Origin: Mucilaginibacter rubeus
Lineage (GTDB): Bacteria > Bacteroidota > Bacteroidia > Sphingobacteriales > Sphingobacteriaceae
Assembly (NCBI RefSeq): GCF_014643835.1
Contig: NZ_BMKD01000002.1
Coordinates: 434,001-498,000, forward strand
Reading direction: 5' to 3'
Length of the DNA: 64,000 nucleotides
In this document: positions 28,311-37,644 of the stretch, piece by piece
How the letters are laid out: each line of letters opens with the position of its first letter
Position numbering within the stretch: position 1 is the stretch's first letter
Position numbers and translations under genes: made by a program
Notes under the pieces: generated by a model
Database searches by the model: none
Told to the model about the DNA's origin: nothing
The model's input: only the letters and a program-made list of their open reading frames with translations

Positions 28311-28318
28311 TATATTTG
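28311..28318 (+). promoter_or_regulatory. -7 box for the PBP1A gene
   Basis: TATATTTG matches TAnnTTTG and lies 46 bp before the ATG at 28365. The -33 element is not clear. Confidence 0.4.
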
Positions 28319-28364
28319 TTAAACTGCACTATGATATAGTGTCATAATTTTACATCTTTACCCA

Positions 28365-30695
28365 ATGTTCAGACGTATACGCAACCGATTTCTGAGATAT
28401 TTTGTCATATTCATTTACTTCGTAATTATATTCTTTTGTTCTATTGAGCTTAACTTCCTTTGGCTTTTCGGATACTCACCTGACATGCAGGATATTAAAA
28501 GCCCCGTACTTTCGGTGGGATCAGAAGTTTACACTGCCGATGGAAAGCTAATAGGCCAATATTACAAGGAGAACCGCTCACCAATTGAATTTAAAGAGAT
28601 CTCCCCCAACCTCATAAACGCCCTTGTGGCAACTGAGGATGTACGGTTTTACAGTCACGGCGGCGTAGATTTTTACTCCTTTTTTACCAGTGTACTCTCA
28701 ACAGCCAAAGGCGACCGCCGCGGCGGCAGTACCATAACCCAGCAGTTAGCCAAAAACCTTTTTGAAACACGTAAAAAGAAATCGCAGGGCGTCATTAAGC
28801 ATATCCCGGTACTGCGTACCATTGTTTATAAATGCAAGGAATGGCTTACCGCTTTTAAAATTGAGCACGTTTACAGCAAGCAGCAAATATTGACGCTGTA
28901 CTTCAATACCGTGCCCTTTGGCAACAATTCATACGGTATTAAAACAGCATCGTTAAAATATTTTAATAAGCAGCCCGGCACCTTAAACCCTGCCGAATCA
29001 GCCTTACTTATCGGCATGCTGAAAGCCACATCGAGCTACAACCCCATTAAAAATCCGCAGCGCGCTACCGAAAGGCGCAATACTGTATTGGGACAAATGG
29101 AAAAATATAAGTTCCTCACTGCCGACCAGTATAAAAGTAACGTCGCATTGCCACTCGGGCTCGACCTGAGTTATGTTGAAGACGACTCCCACGGCGATTC
29201 ATACCTGCGCCGCGCCGTTGAGAAATGGCTGGATAAATGGTGTAAGGAAAATGATTACAACCTTTATGAAGATGGCCTGAAGATCTATACTACCATCGAT
29301 TCAAAAATGCAGCAATATGCCGAAGAAGCTGTTACCGAAAAAATGAAGATGCTGCAAAAACGCTTCTATAACCTTTGGGGGAACAAAAATCCGTGGCGCG
29401 ATTCAAAAGGCGTTGAGATCAAAGATTTCATCCTCAAAAACGAACAAAGGCTCCCTATTTACAAGCTACTTGAAAAAAAATACGGCGGTGATACGATTAA
29501 GATCCAGGATTACTTTAAAACGAAAAAACGGATGACCGTGTTTACCTGGCATGGAGAACAGGACACTACTTTTTCTACTATAGATTCTATAAAATATTAC
29601 GCTAAGATCCTGAACACCGGCATGATGACACTGGAGCCATCAACCGGTAAAATAAAAGTTTGGATTGGTGGTATCGATCATCGTTTCTTTAATTACGATC
29701 ACGTAAACCAAAGCCGCAGACAGGCAGGCTCCACCTTTAAGCCATTTGCCTATTTAACAGCGCTTGATAATGGCTTTACCCCTTGCGATAAGTTTACCGA
29801 CAAGCCGGTATCCATCAAGTACAAAGACAATGGCGAGGACAAAGTTTGGGAGCCTAACAATGCCGACTTCCATTTCTCCTATCGTGAAATGTCACTGCGC
29901 TGGGCTATGGGTAAATCTGTAAATTCCATTACGGCACAACTAACCGAAAAAGTGGGCTGGGATAAAATTGTGGAATATGCTCACCGCTGCGGCATCGAAA
30001 GCCCTTTAAAGTCCGTTCCATCGGTATCATTGGGTTCAAATGATGTTTCGGTTTATGAAATGGTTAGGGCTTATAGCACCTTTCTTAACAAGGGTGAAAA
30101 ATTGGATCCGTTACTGGTCACTAAAATCACTGATCAGCAAGGCAATGTGATACAGGAGTTTAAGCTTAAAACCGAGAAAGTCTTAAGTGAAGAAACTGCC
30201 TGGCTGATGCTTTACATGTTCCGCGGGGGGATGGAAGAACCTGGCGGAACCTCACAGGCGCTTTGGGAATACAACGGCCTTTGGAAAAAAGACAACCAGA
30301 TAGGCGGCAAAACCGGTACATCATCCGATTATGTGGATGGCTGGTATATGGGTATCACCAAAGATCTGGTAACAGGCATTTGGGTTGGTGCTGATGACCG
30401 TTCAGTACACTTTACCACATCCGAAACCGGCGAAGGCTCACATACGGCGTTGCCTATCTTCGGCAGGTTTATGGAAAAAGTATATGCCGATCAGTCGTTA
30501 GGTTATACTTACGGACCATTCCCCAAACCATGGACCAAGATCACCAAAACTTATAATTGCCCATCGCCGCATATTGAAGAAGATACAACTTCAACTGATA
30601 GCATAAGCAACCCTATTGATACAACAGGCGTAACACCTGTACAGGAAAACAATCCGGAAAACCCGGAAAGCACACCGCCTAATAACCAACGGTAA
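28365..30695 (+). CDS. Class A penicillin-binding protein (PBP1A-like)
   Basis: A 776-residue bifunctional peptidoglycan synthase. After one N-terminal membrane helix comes the GT51 glycosyltransferase domain (catalytic Glu91 in ATEDVRFYSH; GGSTITQQLAKNL motif), then the transpeptidase domain with STFK (S456-K459), SVN (518-520) and KTGTS (649-653). It polymerises glycan strands and cross-links peptides in the periplasm. The last 50 residues are a Thr/Pro/Asn-rich low-complexity tail, common in Bacteroidota PBP1A. A terminator follows at 30737. Confidence 0.93.
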   Translation: MFRRIRNRFLRYFVIFIYFVIIFFCSIELNFLWLFGYSPDMQDIKSPVLSVGSEVYTADGKLIGQYYKENRSPIEFKEISPNLINALVATEDVRFYSHGGVDFYSFFTSVLSTAKGDRRGGSTITQQLAKNLFETRKKKSQGVIKHIPVLRTIVYKCKEWLTAFKIEHVYSKQQILTLYFNTVPFGNNSYGIKTASLKYFNKQPGTLNPAESALLIGMLKATSSYNPIKNPQRATERRNTVLGQMEKYKFLTADQYKSNVALPLGLDLSYVEDDSHGDSYLRRAVEKWLDKWCKENDYNLYEDGLKIYTTIDSKMQQYAEEAVTEKMKMLQKRFYNLWGNKNPWRDSKGVEIKDFILKNEQRLPIYKLLEKKYGGDTIKIQDYFKTKKRMTVFTWHGEQDTTFSTIDSIKYYAKILNTGMMTLEPSTGKIKVWIGGIDHRFFNYDHVNQSRRQAGSTFKPFAYLTALDNGFTPCDKFTDKPVSIKYKDNGEDKVWEPNNADFHFSYREMSLRWAMGKSVNSITAQLTEKVGWDKIVEYAHRCGIESPLKSVPSVSLGSNDVSVYEMVRAYSTFLNKGEKLDPLLVTKITDQQGNVIQEFKLKTEKVLSEETAWLMLYMFRGGMEEPGGTSQALWEYNGLWKKDNQIGGKTGTSSDYVDGWYMGITKDLVTGIWVGADDRSVHFTTSETGEGSHTALPIFGRFMEKVYADQSLGYTYGPFPKPWTKITKTYNCPSPHIEEDTTSTDSISNPIDTTGVTPVQENNPENPESTPPNNQR

Positions 30696-30736
30696 ACGGA
30701 TACAGGCGTTTTTTTCCATACTGTGAAGAGAAAATG

Positions 30737-30776
30737 AATAAGGTTGTTTTTTGAACTAAGAACAACCTTATTTTAT
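30737..30776 (+). terminator. Terminator of the PBP1A gene
   Basis: AATAAGGTTGTT (30737-30748) pairs perfectly with AACAACCTTATT (30761-30772), followed by TTATT. Confidence 0.75.
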
Positions 30777-30809
30777 TAAATTAGCCATATCTATTTAGTT
30801 AAATAATAT

Positions 30810-33800
30810 ATGAATAAAGTTTACTCACTTTTCAATAGAGTTAAAAAGCACACCATTATATTCATTTGTTTTGTTGGCTCGCTGTTGATAAGCATCAATG
30901 CCAGGGCACAATATTTTGGCCAAAACAAGGTAAGGTACAAAAACCTTAAGTTTAACGTTTATAAAACCCCTCACTTCGAGATTTACTATTACCTGAAAAA
31001 CGATAGTATGGTAAAACGCTTTGCCCAGGAAAGTGAGCTTTGGTATACCTTGCACCAACAAGTTTTCAGAGATACCTTTAAACACGCCAACCCGATAATC
31101 CTATACGCCAACCATCCCGATTTTCAGCAAACAACCGCTATTGATGGTGAAATTAGCGTTGGCACCGGCGGTGTTACCGAAGGCCTTAAAAACCGTGTGG
31201 TAATGCCGGTGATGGAAACCAACCAAACCACAAGGCACGTAATAGGCCACGAGCTGGTGCATGCGTTTCAGTATCGCCTGCTGATGGGACATGATTCGTC
31301 CGAATATGAAAATATAAACAACATTCCGCTTTGGATGATTGAGGGTATGGCCGAGTACCTGTCCTTAGGTAAGAAGGACAGCTATACAGCCATGTGGATG
31401 CGTGACGCGTATTTGAACCATGATATCCCTACCGTTCGCGATCTTACCGAAAGCAGCAAATACTTCCCTTATCGTTATGGCGAAGCATTCTGGTCATTCA
31501 TAGGTTCAACTTATGGTGATACGGTTGTAGTGCCCTTCTTTAAAAACGCGGCCAAATACGGTTTAGAGTATGGCATCAGGCGTACGTTTGGTTATGATGA
31601 TCGCACCCTCTCCCGACTTTGGAAAAACTCTATCGAGGCTACTTATAAACCCTTTTTAAAGGATACCACTCAAACACCTAAAGGCATCAAACTGGTTGAC
31701 AGTAAAAACGGTGGCGACCTTGTGGTTGCCCCGTCCGTTAGTCCCGATGGTAAATATGTCGCCTTTTTATCAGCCAAAAGTTTATTCAGCATTGATCTTT
31801 ATTTGGCCGATGCTAAAACAGGGCGCATATTACGAAAACTCACGAGTAAGGTATCCAATACCCATATTGATGAGTTTAACTTCATCGAATCGGCGGGTGC
31901 ATGGTCGCCGGATGGAACTAAATTTGCATTTAGCGTATTTAGCAAGGGCCGTAACAGGCTTGATGTAGTTGACCTGAAAAGCGGCAATGTAATTGACGAT
32001 ATTTCGATGGAGCAGGTAGGTCAGTTCAGTAACGTTTCATGGTCGCCCAATGGCAAGGATATTGTTTTCCAGGGATTGGTTGAAGGGCAGAGCGATTTGT
32101 ATTCTTATAACTTCGATACCAAAAAGATTACGCAGCTTACCAACGATAAGTTTTCTGATTACCAGCCAAGCTATTCGCCGGATGGTAAAAAGATCATCTT
32201 TTCAAGCGACAGGACTACGTACGATCAAAGCCTGGAACAGGATATCCCTTTTAACCTTGCCGAACTTGATCTAACAACGGGAAAAGTAACCGATATTAAG
32301 ATCTTCAATGGCGCAAACAATCTGAACCCGCAATATTCGGCTGATGGCAAGCAGATCTACTTCCTGTCAAACCGCGATGGCTTCCGTAACCTTTACCGCT
32401 ATACTATCGCGTCGCGTCAGATAGAACAAATGACCAACCTGTTTACCGGCATCTCCGGCATTACAGAATATTCACCGGCATTAAGTATTTCCAATCACGA
32501 TGATGTGGTTTACTCTTACTATCGCGCGCAAAAATATTCCATTTATAACGCCAAAGCGTCCGACTTTACTCCTGTTGTTGTGCAGCCGGGTGAAGTTAAC
32601 TTTGCAGCAGGCACTCTGCCGCCAAACCGCTCTGTTGGCGTCGACCTGATCAACTCTAACCTGAACAACTTTTTAGCCTACCGTAAAATCCCGACTGATT
32701 CTGTTAAAGCAATCCCATTCCGTTCAAAATTCAAACTTGATTACCTTGCCGGTAGTGGTATAGGTGTTGGTGTAAGTAACTTCTATGGCACGAGTCTTTC
32801 AAGCGGGATCCAGGGTGTATTTAGTGATATTTTAGGCCGCAACCAGATCTTTGCCGCGGCATCGGTAAACGGGCAGATCTATGATTCAGGTGCTGCTGTA
32901 ACCTACGTAAATCAAACCGGCCGCTGGAACCTTGGTGTGGGCGTTTCCCACATCCCTTACCAGTTCGGCTTCAATACAACCACTTACCCGGTAAGGAATG
33001 TGGGCGGTAAAAATCAAACCGTTTATTCTGATAACATTGACATTATCCGCAATTTTGAGGATGCGGGCAGGGTGTTTACCTCATACCCTATTTCCAGGAC
33101 AACACGCTTTGAAGTGAGCGGAGCAGCCTCACACAACTATTACCGTGTTGACCGTTACAGCGATTATTACCTGCTTGATACCGCTATGGTAAATGGCAAA
33201 CCCCAGGTAGGTATTGGTAACTACATCACATCCGACAGGAAAAAAATCCCTAACGAAGAAGAGTCTGCAACCCTTAATCAAAACTACGGTTCCACTTATT
33301 TCTATAACTTAAAATCATATTCCATTTTAACGCTTTCAACCGCGCTAATTGGTGACAACTCATTTTTTGGCGTTACAGCACCGTTGAATGGTTTCAGGTA
33401 CAGGCTGGAAGCCGGTTATAATTTTGGCACCTATAAGTTCTTTGCGCCAACAATTGATGTAAGAAAATATGTACGTACAGCACCGGTTACCTTTGCTGCC
33501 AGGTTTTTTGCAACCGGTCGTTTTGGCGACGATAAAGGGCTTTATCCATTATTTGTGGGCTATCCTTTTTATATCAGGGGTTACGAAGGCCAAACATTTT
33601 ATAACAACGGCAAGGCTTCGACTAATGGCTTTACTATCGATCAATTATCAGGCAGTCGTTTAGCTGTGTTTAACTTTGAGGTGCGCTTGCCATTTACCGG
33701 TCCCGAAAAATTGGCTGCTATTAAATCCAAATTCCTGTTTACCGATCTTAACTTGTTTTTTGATGCGGGATTGGCCTGGAATGCCGGCGATCATATCTAT

Positions 33801-34025
33801 TTTCAGAAAGATCCTCCGGTGATTGGTCAGCAGGATTTTATAAACTCTGATGGTACTACTACAACACAAAACATTTACGGCCGGGTACCTGCATTGAGTG
33901 CAGGTATTTCCCTGCGAATAAACGTTTTTGGTGCCTTTATATTAGAGCCTTACCTGGCTGTTCCATTTAACCGCAGCGATGTTAAAAAACCGTTGTTTGG
34001 TTTAGGTTTTACACCAGGTTGGTAA
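30810..34025 (+). CDS. Surface metallopeptidase-like / TolB beta-propeller / beta-barrel fusion
   Basis: A 1071-residue three-part protein. After a signal peptide (ends near ARAQ), residues 45-290 resemble peptidase MA-type gluzincins: zinc motif HELVH at 147-151 and probable third ligand Glu178 in WMIEGMAEYLS. Residues about 295-620 are a TolB/PD40 beta-propeller, with repeated SPDGKYVAF-like and YSPDGKKIIFSS blocks. The last 400 residues look like a BamA-type beta-barrel, ending with a PLFGLGFTPGW strand. The whole would be an outer-membrane protease platform. Similar long proteins occur in many Bacteroidota as uncharacterised; function and substrate unknown. Confidence 0.8.
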   Translation: MNKVYSLFNRVKKHTIIFICFVGSLLISINARAQYFGQNKVRYKNLKFNVYKTPHFEIYYYLKNDSMVKRFAQESELWYTLHQQVFRDTFKHANPIILYANHPDFQQTTAIDGEISVGTGGVTEGLKNRVVMPVMETNQTTRHVIGHELVHAFQYRLLMGHDSSEYENINNIPLWMIEGMAEYLSLGKKDSYTAMWMRDAYLNHDIPTVRDLTESSKYFPYRYGEAFWSFIGSTYGDTVVVPFFKNAAKYGLEYGIRRTFGYDDRTLSRLWKNSIEATYKPFLKDTTQTPKGIKLVDSKNGGDLVVAPSVSPDGKYVAFLSAKSLFSIDLYLADAKTGRILRKLTSKVSNTHIDEFNFIESAGAWSPDGTKFAFSVFSKGRNRLDVVDLKSGNVIDDISMEQVGQFSNVSWSPNGKDIVFQGLVEGQSDLYSYNFDTKKITQLTNDKFSDYQPSYSPDGKKIIFSSDRTTYDQSLEQDIPFNLAELDLTTGKVTDIKIFNGANNLNPQYSADGKQIYFLSNRDGFRNLYRYTIASRQIEQMTNLFTGISGITEYSPALSISNHDDVVYSYYRAQKYSIYNAKASDFTPVVVQPGEVNFAAGTLPPNRSVGVDLINSNLNNFLAYRKIPTDSVKAIPFRSKFKLDYLAGSGIGVGVSNFYGTSLSSGIQGVFSDILGRNQIFAAASVNGQIYDSGAAVTYVNQTGRWNLGVGVSHIPYQFGFNTTTYPVRNVGGKNQTVYSDNIDIIRNFEDAGRVFTSYPISRTTRFEVSGAASHNYYRVDRYSDYYLLDTAMVNGKPQVGIGNYITSDRKKIPNEEESATLNQNYGSTYFYNLKSYSILTLSTALIGDNSFFGVTAPLNGFRYRLEAGYNFGTYKFFAPTIDVRKYVRTAPVTFAARFFATGRFGDDKGLYPLFVGYPFYIRGYEGQTFYNNGKASTNGFTIDQLSGSRLAVFNFEVRLPFTGPEKLAAIKSKFLFTDLNLFFDAGLAWNAGDHIYFQKDPPVIGQQDFINSDGTTTTQNIYGRVPALSAGISLRINVFGAFILEPYLAVPFNRSDVKKPLFGLGFTPGW

Positions 34026-34050
34026 TATGTAATATCACTTATATGATGAT

Positions 34051-34090
34051 AAAACAGAAAAAGCGGCTGCATGGCCGCTTTTTCTGTTTT
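34051..34090. terminator. Strong bidirectional terminator
   Basis: AAAACAGAAAAAGCGGC (34051-34067) pairs with GCCGCTTTTTCTGTTTT (34074-34090), a 17-bp perfect stem with six-base loop. It serves both the plus gene ending at 34025 and the minus gene ending at 34108. Confidence 0.92.
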
Positions 34091-34107
34091 ATATGCCTAA
34101 CAATAAG

Positions 34108-35109
34108 CTATGACAATAAAAGATGAGCTGTCTCCATCCATTTCTTAATCAATGCGACGCGGTCTTTCATAAACTTAGGCCCCCAGAACAAATTCGACCA
34201 GTCATCAAAGTTTTCATACTGAAAGCCAAAATAAAACACCCAAAATCCAAAACCTAAATATGGTATGGCTGCTATTTCTTCATTTGATAAGGGCCGTACT
34301 TTACAGTAATTATTAACAAAAGTCCGGAAAGCATCACGCGCTTCTTGCTCAGTGATTTTTCCGTAGGTAAACTCTAAAAAATAGTGAATAAAAAAAGATG
34401 TAATATCATAAGCCAACAGACCTTTACCTACGAAATCAAAATCAAAAAAAGTTATTTCACCCGCATCATCGAAATGAAAGTTTTTCGGAAGAAAATCAAA
34501 ATGGCAATAGCCATAGCTAAAACCTTCATCAAACTGATTATACCTCTCCATTACTTCAGCGGCAGTTTGCTTTAAATAGGCATGGTCATCTTCAAGGCCT
34601 GCAAATGCAGGCTCAAGTATTTTAAGTGGATTAACGATAACAGTTTCTATTGAGTACGTATGACGGTGATAGCTAAGTTCAATTGCAGATGTAATATTAT
34701 GTATCACAGCCATCTCCCTTCCAACGGTTTCAATCTGCCGATCATTCATAGTATAAACAACGTTACCTTGTGCCCATGCAAACAAAACACCATACCGGGT
34801 TCCTTCAGCAGCATTGAATACCTGTAACATTTCACCGCTTTTATCAGAGATAGGTCGGGACACTTTTGCACCTCTTTGAAATAGGATAGTTAATAACTCT
34901 ACCTCGCCTTTGATCTCTTCCAGCTTTCGGTGCGCATCCCTGTAAATTTTAAAAATGTACTTTTCGGCTGCATTTTCTATAATATAAGTGTCGCTCACAT
35001 TGCGGATCAATAACCGGCACGTTGTATGACTTAAACCATAACTTTCCTGAAGTTTTATATTCAGTGCTTTTGATGATAAGGTTGAGTATTGCGTAGGGAA
35101 GATTTCCAT
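34108..35109 (-). CDS. Aminoglycoside-phosphotransferase/homoserine-kinase-II-like kinase
   Basis: A 333-residue protein of the APH fold. The Lys of YIFKIYRD is the likely ATP-binding residue, the catalytic loop is YCHFDFLPKNFHF (HxDxxxxN form) and the metal site is FFDFDFVGKG. The C-terminal helices with Trp/Tyr-rich blocks (FGFWVFYFGFQYENFDDW) resemble SrkA/stress-kinase or homoserine-kinase-II-like enzymes more than antibiotic kinases. Substrate unknown. Confidence 0.75.
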   Translation of the reverse strand: MEIFPTQYSTLSSKALNIKLQESYGLSHTTCRLLIRNVSDTYIIENAAEKYIFKIYRDAHRKLEEIKGEVELLTILFQRGAKVSRPISDKSGEMLQVFNAAEGTRYGVLFAWAQGNVVYTMNDRQIETVGREMAVIHNITSAIELSYHRHTYSIETVIVNPLKILEPAFAGLEDDHAYLKQTAAEVMERYNQFDEGFSYGYCHFDFLPKNFHFDDAGEITFFDFDFVGKGLLAYDITSFFIHYFLEFTYGKITEQEARDAFRTFVNNYCKVRPLSNEEIAAIPYLGFGFWVFYFGFQYENFDDWSNLFWGPKFMKDRVALIKKWMETAHLLLS

Positions 35110-35116
35110 AGGTTAA

Positions 35117-35124
35117 CAAAGGTA
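35117..35124 (-). promoter_or_regulatory. -7 box close to the kinase start
   Basis: On the minus strand TACCTTTG (35124-35117) matches TAnnTTTG and ends eight bases before the ATG at 35109. Transcripts would have almost no leader. Confidence 0.35.
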
Positions 35125-35200
35125 GCTTATAATCTACAACCCGGCTATCCATTTTAAAACCTATTTATATTTTGTATGTTTAACCTATAACCTACACACT

Positions 35201-35761
35201 ATGAAAAAGTTACTGCTTTTAATATCCATTGTATTTTGCCCGGCATTATTGCTGGCCCAAACCGACAGCAAAAGCAGTAATACAACAACAATGCTTCCTG
35301 CCAATGATATTGTAAAAAACATATCTGTAGCGCCCAATACGCATACATTTTATATTTTCATTCAAAAAACAAACCTCGCACTCACTTACACAAGCCGCGG
35401 GCCTATCACCGTATTTGTACCGATTGATGGCGGGTTTAGCGACATGCCTACCGGTAAGTTCGACTCCCTTGCCAAACCTGCGCATATTTGGGAACTTACA
35501 GATTTAGTAGCTTATCATGCCATTGCAGGACAGCTAAAGGCAAGAGACATTCAGAAAAAGATCAATAAAGGAAAAGGCATAGCCACATTTACCACACTTT
35601 CGGGTGGTAAATTATTCGCTAAAATAGATAGCAACAGTAATATTGTTTTGATTGACGGCAATGGCGGTAAAAGTACAATCAGTCAGGTTGATATTAAACA
35701 AAACAACGGTATAGTACATCTGGTAAACAAAGTACTGGTACCCAAAAAGAAGCTCATATAA
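35201..35761 (+). CDS. Secreted fasciclin-domain protein
   Basis: A 186-residue protein with a signal peptide (ends near LLLAQ) and one FAS1 domain of about 135 residues; ITVFVPIDGGFSDMP and YHAIAGQLKA are the H1/H2-like fasciclin blocks, and DIKQNNGIVHLVNKVLVPK the conserved end. FAS1 domains mediate adhesion or surface binding. Single-domain, as usual in Bacteroidota. Confidence 0.88.
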   Translation: MKKLLLLISIVFCPALLLAQTDSKSSNTTTMLPANDIVKNISVAPNTHTFYIFIQKTNLALTYTSRGPITVFVPIDGGFSDMPTGKFDSLAKPAHIWELTDLVAYHAIAGQLKARDIQKKINKGKGIATFTTLSGGKLFAKIDSNSNIVLIDGNGGKSTISQVDIKQNNGIVHLVNKVLVPKKKLI

Positions 35762-35883
35762 ACAGACTGCCAAATGACAATCCCCATATAATAAAATTTC
35801 GTATTTGAGTTAAAGCATATAGTAGTTTCCGGCAACGAAAAGGAAGCATCTATAATTAAGATAACATCAAAACATAATGGGTT

Positions 35884-36363
35884 ATGAAAACACTCATCTT
35901 AACAGTGATAGCTTTAAGTATCCTGATAGCATTTGGATGCCAAAATACCAACGGACAGGACGCTAAACGTAAACTGAGCAAACCTGCCGATGAATGGAAA
36001 AAGACGCTTACATCCAATCAATACCATATTATGGTTGAAAGCGGCACCGAGCCTCCCTATCAGAACGAGTATTGGAACAATCATGAAAAAGGTGTTTACG
36101 TAAGCGCCGCAACCGGCGATACGCTATTCACCTCTGATGACAAATTTGATAGCGGTACGGGCTGGCCAAGTTTTGTTAAACCTGTCGACTCGAAAAAAGT
36201 AGCAATAATTACTGATAACAGCTACGGCATGAGCCGTGATGAAGTTATTGAAAAAAGTACAGGCTTACACCTTGGCCACGTATTTGATGACGGACCTGCC
36301 GACCGCGGCGGCAAAAGGTACTGCATGAACTCAGGGGCTTTAAAATTTATTAAAAAGCCATAA
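35884..36363 (+). CDS. msrB: Lipoprotein methionine-(R)-sulfoxide reductase, zinc-less
   Basis: A 159-residue MsrB with a lipoprotein signal (lipobox IAFGC, Cys19). The catalytic Cys is C147 in RYCMNSGAL and the substrate pocket GTGWPSF is intact. The four zinc-binding Cys are absent: the CxxC position in GVYVxxxxG reads S74 and T77, and the second pair before LGHVF is also lost. It repairs oxidised methionine in the envelope. No obvious resolving Cys is seen, so it may rely on an external reductant. Its last 14 bases overlap the converging gene at 36350. Confidence 0.88.
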   Translation: MKTLILTVIALSILIAFGCQNTNGQDAKRKLSKPADEWKKTLTSNQYHIMVESGTEPPYQNEYWNNHEKGVYVSAATGDTLFTSDDKFDSGTGWPSFVKPVDSKKVAIITDNSYGMSRDEVIEKSTGLHLGHVFDDGPADRGGKRYCMNSGALKFIKKP

Positions 36364-36706
36364 CCCTGCGGTTCACATTTAAGGACGGGCGTAGCTGCGG
36401 CCTTACACGTAAGCCCTGCTCATATTTTAACCCAATGGTCAAATCTATCCAGTCGGCATTAACAGATCTGATCATTTTTTCTTTTTGCGGGCGTGTAAAA
36501 GTGCTCACCACTTTAAAACGTTCCATTGCCTGCTCTTCGGTATTGATCTCCTCAAAGTAAACCAAACGGTTAAGCTGCTGCGCATTGTCGAAAAACAAAG
36601 TCGGCATTTCGCTGTAAAACTGGATGGTTTTCATCAGGTCTGAACATAAGCCTACATGCAGATTTTTACGGTTCCTGTCGGTAATGATATAAACAAAACG
36701 TTTCAT
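36350..36706 (-). CDS. GIY-YIG nuclease-fold protein (possibly inactive)
   Basis: A 118-residue protein whose start, FVYIITDRNRKNLHVGLCSDL, follows the GIY-YIG plan (VYI ... HVG). The catalytic Arg expected a few residues after the DL is replaced (MKTIQFYSE), and the Tyr of YIG is His. It may have lost nuclease activity. Small GIY-YIG proteins are common in Bacteroidota without known role. It overlaps the 3' end of msrB by 14 bp and is divergent from the LexA-like regulator. Confidence 0.65.
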   Translation of the reverse strand: MKRFVYIITDRNRKNLHVGLCSDLMKTIQFYSEMPTLFFDNAQQLNRLVYFEEINTEEQAMERFKVVSTFTRPQKEKMIRSVNADWIDLTIGLKYEQGLRVRPQLRPSLNVNRRVMAF

Positions 36707-36792
36707 TTTATGATAAAAAATTTGGTGAACAGATAATTATTACTAACTTTATGAGCATAAAATTACTAATAAATTTAGCAAATCCAAATTTT

Positions 36793-37569
36793 ATGTCAAT
36801 AATTTCACAAAATATTAAGTTTCTCCGCAAAAAGAAGGGTTTAACGCAACAGCAATTTGCGGATGAATTAGGTATAAAACGTTCATTAGTAGGCGCATAC
36901 GAAGAAGACCGGGCCGATCCCAAATACGACTTACTAAAAACATTAGCAACCTATTTTGATGTTACTATTGATGACTTTATCAACGAAACCATCAACGAAA
37001 AATGGCAGCCAAAACCAAAAGGCAACCCCGCCAACCTGCGGATCCTGAGTATTTCTGTTGATAAGGAAGAAAATGAAAATATAGAAATGGTGCCCGTAAA
37101 AGCCAGCGCCGGATACCTTAATGGTTATGCCGATCCTGAATACGTGGCACAGCTTCCGAAGTTTTACCTGCCTATGTTTAAACAGGGCACTTACCGCGCT
37201 TTTGAGATCAAAGGCGACTCCATGCTCCCACTTGTATCAGGCACTATTATAATAGGTGAATATGTAGAAAACTGGGGCGATGTAAAAAGCGGCGAAACTT
37301 ATGTGGTAATATCTAAAAATGACGGCGTGGTTTACAAACGCATTGGCAATAAATTTAAGGAGAACAAAAAGCTAAAGCTTATTTCTGACAACCCGGTTTA
37401 CGAACCTTATGAAATATCGGGCGAGGATGTACTGGAACTGTGGAAAGCAAAAGGTTATATCTCCACCCAATTGCCATCGCCCTCACCGGAGCCAACCATG
37501 GAGAGCCTTACAGCAATGATGGCCCAGATGCAGCGCTCTATATCTAACTTACAGCAAGGCAACAATTAA
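36793..37569 (+). CDS. XRE-HTH, LexA/S24-like transcription regulator
   Basis: A protein of about 259 residues. Residues 5-62 form a Cro/C1-type helix-turn-helix (GLTQQQFADELGIKRSLVGAYE). The C-terminal half is a peptidase S24 domain with the Ser-Lys dyad S143 (GDSM) and K182 (VVYKR), and a possible Ala-Gly self-cleavage site at 106-107 (KASAGY). This is the plan of phage repressors and LexA-like regulators that cleave on DNA damage. Start chosen at 36793 (MSIISQNIKF); an upstream ATG at 36751 is in frame but gives an unusual N-terminus. The tail is Met/Gln rich. Targets unknown. Confidence 0.85.
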   Translation: MSIISQNIKFLRKKKGLTQQQFADELGIKRSLVGAYEEDRADPKYDLLKTLATYFDVTIDDFINETINEKWQPKPKGNPANLRILSISVDKEENENIEMVPVKASAGYLNGYADPEYVAQLPKFYLPMFKQGTYRAFEIKGDSMLPLVSGTIIIGEYVENWGDVKSGETYVVISKNDGVVYKRIGNKFKENKKLKLISDNPVYEPYEISGEDVLELWKAKGYISTQLPSPSPEPTMESLTAMMAQMQRSISNLQQGNN

Positions 37570-37644
37570 GTTACATCGGCTTTTTTAAACTATTACGATA
37601 TATCTTTATCATACTGATAAAACGTAAATTAAATTAAAAAAGCT

